A stretch of DNA of 9,749 nt from Candidatus Geohydrothermomicrobium daggyaiense (GTDB lineage: Bacteria > Actinomycetota > Geothermincolia > Fen-727 > JACVIW01), in contig JACVIW010000071.1 in the NCBI GenBank assembly GCA_015711695.1, forward strand, positions 1 through 9,749. Direction: 5' to 3'. Every line of letters starts with the position of its first letter. Position 1 is the stretch's first letter. This document shows, piece after piece, positions 1-6,553 of this stretch. The position numbers and the translations under genes are program-made. Under the pieces are notes generated by a model. It was not told the origin of the DNA and ran no database searches. It was given only the letters and a program-made list of their open reading frames with translations.

Positions 1-1
1 C

Positions 2-721
2 GTGGATATCCCTTCACAGGATGAAGTTGATGAATTTCTTCCTCCCTACAACCCAGCCTTCTACCTGACACCTAAAGACCCTGTAACCCTTGGTGCAATG
101 GCGGGACCGGACGCATACATGGAAATAAGGCTGCTTCTGCATAACGCGATGAGGAATGCGCATCATGTCATTCAGGACGTATCTGATGAATTCGAGGCAA
201 AGACCGGCCGTCACCAAGGAGGCCTCCTCGATCCCTACAGAATTGAAGACGCCGAGATAATCCTGGTTTCACTTGGTTCCGTTTTGGGAACAATGAAAGA
301 CGTTGTTGACCAGCTCAGGGATGAAGGTTTGCCCGTGGGCATTTTGAAAGTGAGAACAACAAGGCCTTTCCCCAGACATGCGTTTTACGATTTCCTCTGC
401 AATGCAAGGGCTGTCGCGGTGATTGAAAAAGATATTTCCCTGGGACTTGAAGGTATATTGTGCTCCGAAATAAGGTCCGCGTTTTGCGGAGCAGCAAAAA
501 CACCAAACATTTCGAGCTTTGTTGTAGGACTCGGTGGACGTGACGTTCGGGAAGAAGACATCCGGTATATCGCGACAAGTCTTTTTGAAAACGACGCCTG
601 CAGGGTTGAGCTGGTCGGTATTGACAGAAAAATCCTTGCCGCTGCCCACTGGCAACCGGAGGACTACTCCGGATGCGCCGGAAGTGATGTATGCGTCGAC
701 CCCAAAGAAGGAGAGTTTTAA
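2..721 (+). CDS. porA: 2-oxoacid:ferredoxin oxidoreductase alpha subunit, C-terminal part (copy 1)
   Basis: This is the 3' part of an OFOR alpha subunit, cut by the left window edge. The GTG at base 2 is an internal codon, because the residues from here align with the middle of the complete alpha subunit at 4418-5596 (SQDEVDEFLPPYNP here, SQEDVDRFLPPFKP there). The visible 239 residues cover the linker, the CoA-proximal domain II (YRIEDAEIILVSLGS) and the C-terminal domain ending in the family motif VGLGGRDV. The N-terminal thiamine-pyrophosphate-partner domain with the YPITP motif is outside the window. After GLGGRDV the protein continues for about 60 residues and ends in a tail with two cysteines (C225 and C231 of the visible part) that the second copy lacks. 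It is one base from the next gene, the matching beta subunit, so the two surely form one enzyme. The gamma and delta subunits are presumably upstream. Pyruvate is the likely substrate but cannot be read from this fragment. Confidence 0.93.
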   Translation: MDIPSQDEVDEFLPPYNPAFYLTPKDPVTLGAMAGPDAYMEIRLLLHNAMRNAHHVIQDVSDEFEAKTGRHQGGLLDPYRIEDAEIILVSLGSVLGTMKDVVDQLRDEGLPVGILKVRTTRPFPRHAFYDFLCNARAVAVIEKDISLGLEGILCSEIRSAFCGAAKTPNISSFVVGLGGRDVREEDIRYIATSLFENDACRVELVGIDRKILAAAHWQPEDYSGCAGSDVCVDPKEGEF

Positions 722-722
722 A

Positions 723-1634
723 ATGGCAGTCGAAGAGGTCGAATCGAGACTACTTGCATACGGGCATACAGCGTGTGCGGGATGTGGCGAAGCGCTCGCC
801 GCGAGGACTGTGACAGAGGCAGCGGGCCCGGACGTCATCATAGCGAATGCCACTGGCTGTCTCGAGGTCTTCACGACGAGATTCCCGAGGTCAGCATGGC
901 GGGTTCCCTGGATTCATTCTCTCTTCGAGAACGCCGCAAGCGTGGCCTCCGGGATAGAAGTCGCGCTAAAAGCTCTGGGGAGAGAAAAAGAAGCAAAAGT
1001 TATCGCGCAGGCCGGGGATGGGGGCACAGCGGATATCGGAATGGGCGCGCTATCCGGGATGCTTGAGCGCGGTCACGACATTCTCTATATATGTTATGAC
1101 ACAGAGGTTTACTCAAATACTGGCTTCCAGAGATCAGGCCTGACGCCTCTTTACGCTCACACAACAACGAGTCCGTCAGGGTCAGTTTCTTATGGAAACT
1201 TAACGAGGAAGAAGGACCTTCCCGCCATAGCAGTTGATCACGGCGCGCTCTACGTGGCAACCGCATCTGTCGCCTACCCCCAGGATATTTCTCGCAAAGT
1301 GAAGAGAGCTTTAACTTTCACCGGACCCAAATACATCCAGATACACTGCCCGTGTGTTCCCGGTTGGGGTATAGAAAGCCATATGACGATAAGGGTTGCG
1401 CGCGCGGCCGTTAATTGCGGGCTCATGCCTCTTTATGAAATTGAGGAAGGAAACATGGTGAGCGTTCGCAAAATTAAAAAAGACGAGCACGTGAAAGTTG
1501 ATCAGTATCTAATGCTCCAAAAGAGATTTTCGCATATACTAAAAGACTCAAAGGGCAAAGATCTAATTAAAGAAATTCAGGCAATTGCCGACGCTAACAT
1601 TGAGAAATTCGGGCTTTTGATAAACAATGAATAA
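723..1634 (+). CDS. porB: 2-oxoacid:ferredoxin oxidoreductase beta subunit (copy 1), thiamine-pyrophosphate binding
   Basis: This 303-residue protein is the catalytic beta subunit that binds thiamine pyrophosphate and one [4Fe-4S] cluster. The pyruvate:ferredoxin oxidoreductase type is favoured by TGCLEVF, AWRVPWIHSLFENAA and GDGGTADIG. Candidate cluster cysteines are C18 and C21 (CAGCGE), C46 and C209 or C211. The TPP/Mg motif runs from GDG at 98-100 to N132 in SNTG. The metal-site segment reads DTEVYSNTG, as in single-chain pyruvate:ferredoxin oxidoreductases, whereas the second copy has DNEAYMNTG. The ATG at 723 is chosen because AAGGAG at 708-713 is 9 bases upstream and the family start lies here. 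The frame stays open upstream to 534, but that stretch overlaps porA and is not family-like. The gap to porA is one base, and a candidate terminator follows the stop. Length is normal for the family. Confidence 0.95.
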   Translation: MAVEEVESRLLAYGHTACAGCGEALAARTVTEAAGPDVIIANATGCLEVFTTRFPRSAWRVPWIHSLFENAASVASGIEVALKALGREKEAKVIAQAGDGGTADIGMGALSGMLERGHDILYICYDTEVYSNTGFQRSGLTPLYAHTTTSPSGSVSYGNLTRKKDLPAIAVDHGALYVATASVAYPQDISRKVKRALTFTGPKYIQIHCPCVPGWGIESHMTIRVARAAVNCGLMPLYEIEEGNMVSVRKIKKDEHVKVDQYLMLQKRFSHILKDSKGKDLIKEIQAIADANIEKFGLLINNE

Positions 1635-1643
1635 CAATGGATC

Positions 1644-1665
1644 AAGCGGATCCGTCTGCTTTTAT
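1644..1665 (+). terminator. Candidate intrinsic terminator after porB copy 1
   Basis: Ten bases after the porB stop, AAGCGGA (1644-1650) can pair with TCTGCTT (1655-1661) in a 7-bp stem that includes one G-U pair, around a TCCG loop. TCCG fits the stable UNCG tetraloop pattern. A short T-run (1660-1663, then AT) follows. The stem is modest and the T-run short, so termination may be partial. Its position just past an operon end supports the call. Confidence 0.45.
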
Positions 1666-1734
1666 CGTGCTCCGATATATCATGCTTTGATTAAACGCCG
1701 GTGAACCTAACAACCATAGAAACAGGGAGGAAGA

Positions 1735-1968
1735 ATGCAAGAAGAAAAAGAAAAGATCCTTAAGGAAGAACTTGAAAAACTTGAGGAGCAAACTCGCGTA
1801 CTCGCCGATAAGATACAGGTTCTTACCGGCATAGATTGCAGTTTCGGCTCCTGCGTTTTTGATCCGGAAATGACCGAAATTGAACAGAAGATCTCCGAGG
1901 TTCAGAGGAGAAAGAAAATCCTTGAGAGAATCATGAGCGAACTTGAAGCTTGCGAGCGAGAGGTATGA
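1735..1968 (+). CDS. Small charged helical-hairpin protein of unknown function (77 aa)
   Basis: I do not recognise this family. The 77-residue protein begins at ATG 1735 behind GGGAGG at 1725-1730, a strong ribosome site with a short 4-base spacer. Residues 3-30 and 46-76 are rich in Glu, Lys and Leu with hydrophobic residues spaced as in amphipathic helices. The segment between them (about 31-45) has the motif GIDCSFGSC, with C35 and C40 as a C-x4-C pair; a third cysteine is C73. This predicts a soluble antiparallel coiled-coil hairpin. There is no signal peptide or membrane segment. It lies between the end of one OFOR operon and the leader of the Hdr-OFOR operon, separated from both by about 100 and 240 bases, so it may be its own short transcript. 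The coil-like composition and good ribosome site favour a real gene over a chance frame. Confidence 0.65.
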   Translation: MQEEKEKILKEELEKLEEQTRVLADKIQVLTGIDCSFGSCVFDPEMTEIEQKISEVQRRKKILERIMSELEACEREV

Positions 1969-2025
1969 AACAATTCGCTTACGCTTCTCTATAGGAAAAG
2001 CTTTTAGCTCATTGTTCACGCGCCC

Positions 2026-2046
2026 GTAACTTCATAGAGAAGTTAC
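2026..2046. repeat. Perfect 8-bp inverted repeat in the Hdr-OFOR leader
   Basis: GTAACTTC (2026-2033) and GAAGTTAC (2039-2046) are exact reverse complements around a 5-base spacer. No T-run follows, so it is not a standard terminator. A third AAGTTAC copy lies at 2113-2119, directly before the candidate -35 element. In addition, CTTCTCTAT at 1984-1992 is the exact complement of ATAGAGAAG at 2034-2042, which would compete with this hairpin in RNA. It may be a dyad operator, or an RNA hairpin in the 3' end of the small gene's transcript. Confidence 0.5.
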
Positions 2047-2122
2047 CATCACTTGGTCTTTGATTATGAAATATTTAATTCCAAAATAAGTCGAAAGCAG
2101 GCGCGGCAAGAAAAGTTACTTA

Positions 2123-2158
2123 TTGACATTTACTTTTTACCAGGACATTAAATATAAT
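2123..2158 (+). promoter_or_regulatory. Candidate sigma-70-type promoter for the Hdr-OFOR operon
   Basis: A perfect TATAAT lies at 2153-2158, about 50 bases before the hdrC start. The best-spaced -35 is TTTACT at 2129-2134 (18-base spacer, 4 of 6 matches). A perfect TTGACA at 2123-2128 is 24 bases from TATAAT but 19 bases from an alternative TTAAAT (2148-2153), so two overlapping promoters are possible. The surrounding sequence is AT-rich, unlike the genes. In an archaeon, AAATATAA here could instead serve as a TATA box. Confidence 0.5.
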
Positions 2159-2194
2159 CTCACAAAATTGTAAGACACCGTTTGAATATCTTTT

Positions 2195-2201
2195 AGGGAG
2201 G
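2195..2201 (+). promoter_or_regulatory. Shine-Dalgarno site fixing the TTG start of hdrC
   Basis: AGGGAGG lies 8 bases before TTG 2210. An in-frame TGA at 2183-2185 and the absence of any ATG or GTG between it and 2210 leave TTG as the only sensible start. Confidence 0.8.
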
Positions 2202-2209
2202 CTGCCGCT

Positions 2210-2671
2210 TTGGCAAAGGTCAACCCTGATTTCGCTAAACAATTGACCGGAATTGAAAGTGCTGGAAACCTCAACTACTGCTACCAGTGCAGCGCATGCG
2301 TGCAGGAATGCCCGGCTGCGCTGAGGTTCAGCGAATTCAACCCGAGGGAAATAGTACTTTCAACCCTGCTCGGTGTTGCGGATGAACTTACTGGAAAAAA
2401 CTCGGTGATATGGCAGTGCGCTACTTGCTATAACTGCTATGAGCGCTGCCCTCAGGGCACACGACCCATAGAAGTTGTGACAGCCTTGAAAAACCTCGCT
2501 TTTCAGCTGGGCAACGCACCCGAACAGATTTCCGCTTTAAGAGAATCAGTCATTACAAGCGGCACGATAACAGCACTTTCTGATTCCATGAAGAAACGCA
2601 GGGAGCAGCTTGGTGTACCCAAGATCAGCCTTCCTGAAGAGGGCTCGCTGAAAAAGATTCTGGGGGGATAG
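2210..2671 (+). CDS. hdrC: Heterodisulfide reductase subunit C (HdrC-type, two [4Fe-4S])
   Basis: This 153-residue iron-sulfur protein carries electrons between HdrA and HdrB in the cytoplasmic HdrABC complex. Two ferredoxin-type cluster motifs are visible: C24-x2-C27-x2-C30-x3-C34-P and C70-x2-C73-x2-C76-x3-C80-P. Between them, the segment RFSEFNPREIVLSTLLG has the helical character usual for HdrC. There are no transmembrane helices, so this is the soluble HdrC type and not the membrane-bound HdrE-linked type. It is the first gene of the operon, preceded by a candidate promoter, and its stop is one base from the hdrB start. It uses a TTG start, as do hdrB and mvhD. In methanogens the final acceptor is the CoM-S-S-CoB disulfide; here it is unknown. 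Confidence 0.95.
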   Translation: MAKVNPDFAKQLTGIESAGNLNYCYQCSACVQECPAALRFSEFNPREIVLSTLLGVADELTGKNSVIWQCATCYNCYERCPQGTRPIEVVTALKNLAFQLGNAPEQISALRESVITSGTITALSDSMKKRREQLGVPKISLPEEGSLKKILGG

Positions 2672-2672
2672 T

Positions 2673-3551
2673 TTGGCGCAAATAGAACTCACGCTATTTC
2701 CTGGTTGCATGATTCCATTGCGGTATCCTCAAATCGAAAAAGCAGCGCGCTTTTTCTTCAATGCGGCTGGCCTGGGTATTATCGACGCAGAAGGTTTTAC
2801 GTGTTGCCCGGAACCGTGGAATGTGAAGGGAGCTGGGCTGGCCGAGTGGCTTACTATCGCCACATGGAATTTATGCGTCGCTGAGAAGCACAGCCGTGAC
2901 GTGGTCACCCTTTGCAACGGATGCTATTCAACTCTCAAAGAAGCCCAGCGCATCATATCCATTAACGGTGAAGCGACGAAGGAAATTATTTCGCGCATAA
3001 AATCCACAGGTCTACCCGAACCAGGCACACTACGAATACTGCACGTTGCTCATCTCATTTCTGAACTTTGGGAGCCGCTTATCTCTAAATCCATAAAGAA
3101 ACGCCCCGAAGGAGCAAATATCGCCATACATCACGGATGTCACCTCCTCAGACCAGCCGAGATTATGGAATTTGACAACCCGTTCGAGCCTTCAATTCTT
3201 GAGCAAATCATCGACTCCATTGGGGCAACACCCACTCTGTATCGCGGTTATACTGATTGCTGCGGAAGGGCTCTCTTGGATAGGGAAAAATCGCTTGATA
3301 TAGCCTCTGCAAAACTCGAGTCAATAAAAGAAGCCGGCGCCGATTGCATTGTTGTTCTCTGCCCGGCATGCTTCGAGCAACTGGATCTGGGTCAGATCGA
3401 GATAAAGCGGAAAACCAAAAAAGTCTTTGATCTTCCCGTTTTCCATTTCTGTCAGCTTCTTGCTCTCGCATGCGGGGCTGTTCCGAATGATTTAGGGTTC
3501 GAATACCACAGGGTTCCTGCTGGCGATTTCCTGTCAAGGTTTTTTTCATGA
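2673..3551 (+). CDS. hdrB: Heterodisulfide reductase subunit B (HdrB-type, two CCG domains)
   Basis: HdrB is the catalytic subunit that cleaves a disulfide in methanogens, using two non-cubane [4Fe-4S] clusters. This 292-residue protein has both cysteine sets intact: C12-x31-C44-C45-x35-C81-x2-C84, and C156-x39-C196-C197-x32-C230-x2-C233. That spacing closely matches the CCG-domain rule for HdrB, so the protein should assemble both clusters and be active. The TTG at 2673 is required because the next methionine (M13) would drop C12; a GGGGGGA run at 2662-2668 precedes it. It is one base from hdrC, and porG follows 25 bases later. The physiological acceptor cannot be read from the sequence. In bacteria without CoM and CoB, a different thiol, a protein disulfide or a thiol-free acceptor is possible. 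Confidence 0.95.
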   Translation: MAQIELTLFPGCMIPLRYPQIEKAARFFFNAAGLGIIDAEGFTCCPEPWNVKGAGLAEWLTIATWNLCVAEKHSRDVVTLCNGCYSTLKEAQRIISINGEATKEIISRIKSTGLPEPGTLRILHVAHLISELWEPLISKSIKKRPEGANIAIHHGCHLLRPAEIMEFDNPFEPSILEQIIDSIGATPTLYRGYTDCCGRALLDREKSLDIASAKLESIKEAGADCIVVLCPACFEQLDLGQIEIKRKTKKVFDLPVFHFCQLLALACGAVPNDLGFEYHRVPAGDFLSRFFS

Positions 3552-3576
3552 GATACCTGGAGGTCTGCGTTAAGAG

Positions 3577-4128
3577 ATGATCGAAATAAGGTGGCACGGC
3601 AGAGGAGGACAAGGAGCGGTGGCATCGGCGGAGATGCTTGCGCTTGCCGCTATTGAAGAAGGCAAGGCGGCACAGGCTTTTCCGAGTTTCGGCCCGGAAA
3701 GACGGGGCGCACCTGTCATGGCTTTCACAAGAATCAATAACGATTATATATATTTAAGAACAGGCATAACGCAACCGGACATTGTTGTAGTTCTTGATCC
3801 AACCGTTATTGCTGCCGTTGATGTCGCCCAGGGATTGAAAGAAAATGGGCTTCTTGTGATAAACACTCACAAAAGCGTCGAGGAAATATTTAGAGATTTT
3901 TCCGGTAAAAACCGCGTGGCTGTTGTTGACGCCACAAAGATATCTATGGAAGAAATCGGCAGGCCCGTGACCAACACAACGATGCTCGGGGCGCTGGCGC
4001 GGGCAACTGGCATCGTTTCTCTCGAATCGTTAGAAAACCAGATATCGAGCAGATTTCCATCTGTCGCAGATTCGAATATACGTGCGATGAGAAGAGCTTA
4101 CGAGGAATCGGTACTTAAGGAGCAGTGA
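3577..4128 (+). CDS. porG: 2-oxoacid:ferredoxin oxidoreductase gamma subunit
   Basis: This 183-residue protein is the gamma subunit, the CoA-side domain of four-subunit OFORs. The family motifs are present: WHGRGGQG at residues 6-13, FPSFGPERRGAPV at 35-47, and TNTTMLGALARATGIVSLESL-type residues at 132-152 (T132 to L152). The start is fixed by an in-frame TAA at 3571-3573 just upstream. GGAGG at 3559-3563 lies 13 bases away, a little far, so translation may partly depend on coupling to hdrB. It is the first of four contiguous OFOR genes in the order gamma-delta-alpha-beta, the usual archaeal and anaerobe order. It has no counterpart for copy 1 within the window. Length is standard. The gamma subunit alone does not settle substrate choice. 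Confidence 0.95.
   Translation: MIEIRWHGRGGQGAVASAEMLALAAIEEGKAAQAFPSFGPERRGAPVMAFTRINNDYIYLRTGITQPDIVVVLDPTVIAAVDVAQGLKENGLLVINTHKSVEEIFRDFSGKNRVAVVDATKISMEEIGRPVTNTTMLGALARATGIVSLESLENQISSRFPSVADSNIRAMRRAYEESVLKEQ
4117..4122 (+). promoter_or_regulatory. Shine-Dalgarno site choosing ATG 4131 for porD
   Basis: AAGGAG lies 8 bases before ATG 4131 but only 2 bases before an in-frame GTG at 4125, which overlaps the porG stop. The spacing favours the ATG. Confidence 0.75.
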
Positions 4129-4130
4129 GA

Positions 4131-4418
4131 ATGACAGAGAAGAAACCGGGATGGAAAGAATATCCCCTCGCAGCGGTAATCTCGAAACCGGGAAGCTGCA
4201 CATACCATAATACTGGAGACTGGAAAACGATGCGGCCCGTCCGGGATGATTCAAAATGCGACAAATGTGGTTTCTGCTGGATAATATGTCCGGACGCAGC
4301 GCTTTTCATGGGCGAAGATGGTTATTACGAAGTTGACCTTTACCATTGCAAGGGATGCGGAATATGCGCACATGAATGCAAGAAAAGCGCGATAAGAATG
4401 ATACCGGAGGAGCACTAA
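4131..4418 (+). CDS. porD: 2-oxoacid:ferredoxin oxidoreductase delta subunit, 2[4Fe-4S] ferredoxin
   Basis: This 95-residue ferredoxin-like delta subunit passes electrons from the TPP-bearing beta subunit to external ferredoxin. Two cluster motifs are clear: C43-x2-C46-x2-C49-x3-C53-P and C73-x2-C76-x2-C79-x3-C83. The second lacks the usual proline after its last cysteine (it reads CKK). The N-terminal part has the PorD features PGSCTYHNTGDWKTMRP, which pack against the other subunits; C23 there is not a cluster ligand in known enzymes. The stop overlaps the porA start by one base (TAATG), which implies translational coupling. In this operon it is a plausible contact with the ferredoxin domains of HdrA, but that is inference. 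Confidence 0.95.
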   Translation: MTEKKPGWKEYPLAAVISKPGSCTYHNTGDWKTMRPVRDDSKCDKCGFCWIICPDAALFMGEDGYYEVDLYHCKGCGICAHECKKSAIRMIPEEH

Positions 4419-5596
4419 TGGGCATCAGAACAGGCATGGAAGTCTCCATTGCCATAAGCGAGGCTGTGAAACTGTCAAGGGCAGAAGTTATCGCCGCCTA
4501 CCCGATTACACCGCAAACTCACATTGTAGAGGAACTCGCCCGAATGGTCGCAGACGGGGAGCTCGATGCAAAATTCATCATGGTTGAGTCCGAACACTCC
4601 GCAATGAGCGCATGCATTGGCGCGGCGGCAGCAGGCGCGCGCTCTTTTACCGCGACCGCTGCTCAAGGGTTAGCTCTCATGCACGAAATGCTTTATATTG
4701 CGTCAGGGTTGAGGCTTCCCGTGGTAATGGCGGTTGCCAACAGGGCGATGAGCGCGCCACTGTCCATCTGGGGAGACCATTCCGACATCATGGCAGAAAG
4801 GGATTCCGGCTGGATTCAGCTTTTCGCTGAAACTGGACAGGATGCTTTCGATTTGACCATACAGGCATTTCGGATTGCGGAGGATGAAAGGGTTTCCCTG
4901 CCGGTGGTAGTGAATATCGATGGGTTTACCCTCTCGCATGTCATTGAGCCTCTCGAGATTGAATCACAGGAGGACGTAGACAGGTTTCTCCCTCCTTTCA
5001 AACCCGTTATTCAGCTTGACCCGGACAAGCCCATATCAATAGGTCCCGTCGGATTTCCTGAAATTTACACAGAAATCAAAAAGCAACAGAATGTGGCTCT
5101 AGTCGAATCTTATAAGGTGATAAGAGAAATCTGGAATGAGTTTCGCGACATGTTCGGAAGGGAATATCATCCTGTTGAGTCATACCGCACGGAGGACGCC
5201 GAGATTCTCATCCACATCGCCGGCTCCACTGCGGGCACCGCGAGAATTGCCGTTGATATGTTGAGAGAAAAAGGAGAAAAGGTAGGGCTTATAAGAACCA
5301 GACTCTGGAGACCGTATCCATTTGAAGACATGAAAAAGGCGGTGGCGGGCGTTAAAGCAGTGGCGGCGGTTGATAGATGCCTATCGTTCGGCGGTCAGGG
5401 CGGTCCAATGTGCTCTGAACTCAAGTCTGCAATGTATAACCTCGAAGAAAAGCCGTTTATAGCGGGATTCATAGCCGGGCTGGGGGGAAGGGACATCACA
5501 ATAGAAGACTTCTTCACAATTGTTAAAGAGACAAAGAAAATGCTGGAAGAAGGCGGAGGAGGAGAAGAATACCGGATGATTGGAGTGAGGGAATAG
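4418..5596 (+). CDS. porA: 2-oxoacid:ferredoxin oxidoreductase alpha subunit (copy 2)
   Basis: This 392-residue alpha subunit shapes the active site over the TPP held by the beta subunit. It has AYPITPQTH at residues 27-35, VESEHSAMS at 56-64, AAQGLALMHEMLY at 81-93, and NRAMSAPLSIWGDHSD at 108-123. T31 of YPITP and R109 of NRA align with the threonine and arginine that contact pyruvate in Desulfovibrio africanus pyruvate:ferredoxin oxidoreductase, which favours pyruvate as substrate. Domain II follows (SYRTEDAEILIHIAGSTAG), then GLGGRDITIEDF near the end. A glycine- and glutamate-rich tail with GGGG follows. The ATG at 4418 has GGAGGAG at 4406-4412, and the frame's earlier in-frame ATG at 4376 lies inside porD and is rejected. 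Its stop directly abuts the porB start. The partial protein at 2-721 is its paralogue, clearly diverged. Confidence 0.96.
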   Translation: MGIRTGMEVSIAISEAVKLSRAEVIAAYPITPQTHIVEELARMVADGELDAKFIMVESEHSAMSACIGAAAAGARSFTATAAQGLALMHEMLYIASGLRLPVVMAVANRAMSAPLSIWGDHSDIMAERDSGWIQLFAETGQDAFDLTIQAFRIAEDERVSLPVVVNIDGFTLSHVIEPLEIESQEDVDRFLPPFKPVIQLDPDKPISIGPVGFPEIYTEIKKQQNVALVESYKVIREIWNEFRDMFGREYHPVESYRTEDAEILIHIAGSTAGTARIAVDMLREKGEKVGLIRTRLWRPYPFEDMKKAVAGVKAVAAVDRCLSFGGQGGPMCSELKSAMYNLEEKPFIAGFIAGLGGRDITIEDFFTIVKETKKMLEEGGGGEEYRMIGVRE

Positions 5597-6547
5597 ATGC
5601 CGCAGGAGAAGCAGCACCCGGGTTTCATACCAAGGCTCATCTCCCCGCGTGAACTGTTTGCCGAGGGCAACCGTGGCTGTCAGGGATGCGGTGAGGCGCT
5701 CGCTATCAGGCAGATTTTAAAAGCCGCCGGTCCTGACACAATAGTCTGCAGCGCAACGGGCTGCGTGGAAATAATCTCCAGTCCCTACCCCGAGACAGCC
5801 TGGCGCGTTCCATGGATACATGTTGCTTTCGAAAACGCTGCCGCAGTCGCATCCGGTGTAGAAGCCGCGATAAAGATCCTTAAAAAACGCGGGAGATATC
5901 ACGACAGAAAAATCAACATCATCGCCCTTGCCGGTGACGGAGGAACAGCCGATATTGGACTGCAGGCGCTTTCGGGAGCGTTCGAAAGACGACACGATTT
6001 CACATACATCTGCACCGACAACGAGGCCTACATGAACACAGGTATCCAGCGTTCTTCCGCTACTCCTTACGGAGCGAGCACCACCACGAGTCCTGCGGGT
6101 AAGGAATCCATCGGTCAGACAACACCAAAGAAGGATATGCCAATGATAGCGGCCGCTCATGACATCCCGTACGTGGCAACCTGCTGCCCCAGTTACCCTA
6201 TGGACCTTCTGGCGAAAGCCGCAAAGGCTTTCAATACCGAAGGACCATCTTACCTTCACGTGCTTTCGCCATGTCCCACGGGATGGAGACACGAAAGCCA
6301 CCTCACAGTGGAGATTGGGCGGCTCGCCGTTGAAACAGGCGTTTTTCCTTTATACGAGATCATCGAGGGCAGGCTCAAAATGAACGTAGTCATGGAGAAG
6401 CGAAAGCCGGTAAAAGAATATCTTAAGCACCAGGGACGCTTCAGGCACCTTGGTCCCGATGAAATTGAAGAGATACAAAGGATTGTTGACGAGAAATATG
6501 TCCGGCTGCTGCGCAGGGCGGAATTCGACCGTTCTCTGGAGAGATAG
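5597..6547 (+). CDS. porB: 2-oxoacid:ferredoxin oxidoreductase beta subunit (copy 2), thiamine-pyrophosphate binding
   Basis: This 316-residue beta subunit binds thiamine pyrophosphate and a [4Fe-4S] cluster. Candidate ligands are C28 and C31 (CQGCGE), C56 (ATGC) and C226 (SPCPTGW). The TPP/Mg motif is GDG at 113-115 through N147 in DNEAYMNTG. Further PorB signatures are AWRVPWIHVAFENAAAVASG and TTTSPAGKESIGQTTPKKD. C51, C196 and C197 are extra cysteines without an assigned role. Compared with copy 1 it has a longer N-terminus and an insertion of a few residues (KKRGRYHDRK region, 96-105) before the GDG strand. It starts immediately after the porA stop, with GAGG at 5587-5590, and hdrA begins 6 bases after its stop, tying the OFOR block to the Hdr block. 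Confidence 0.96.
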   Translation: MPQEKQHPGFIPRLISPRELFAEGNRGCQGCGEALAIRQILKAAGPDTIVCSATGCVEIISSPYPETAWRVPWIHVAFENAAAVASGVEAAIKILKKRGRYHDRKINIIALAGDGGTADIGLQALSGAFERRHDFTYICTDNEAYMNTGIQRSSATPYGASTTTSPAGKESIGQTTPKKDMPMIAAAHDIPYVATCCPSYPMDLLAKAAKAFNTEGPSYLHVLSPCPTGWRHESHLTVEIGRLAVETGVFPLYEIIEGRLKMNVVMEKRKPVKEYLKHQGRFRHLGPDEIEEIQRIVDEKYVRLLRRAEFDRSLER

Positions 6548-6553
6548 GAAAAA

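Noticed and set aside
534..722. Upstream extension of porB copy 1 to an ATG at 534
   Set aside because: It would overlap porA in another frame, the extra 63 residues have no family character, and ATG 723 has AAGGAG at ideal spacing.
1687..1720. Promoter for the small 77-residue gene (TTGATT with CATAGA or TAACAA)
   Set aside because: Spacers of 22 or 15 bases and weak -10 matches do not support a call.
4125..4130. GTG start for porD overlapping the porG stop
   Set aside because: The ribosome site is only 2 bases from this GTG but 8 from ATG 4131.
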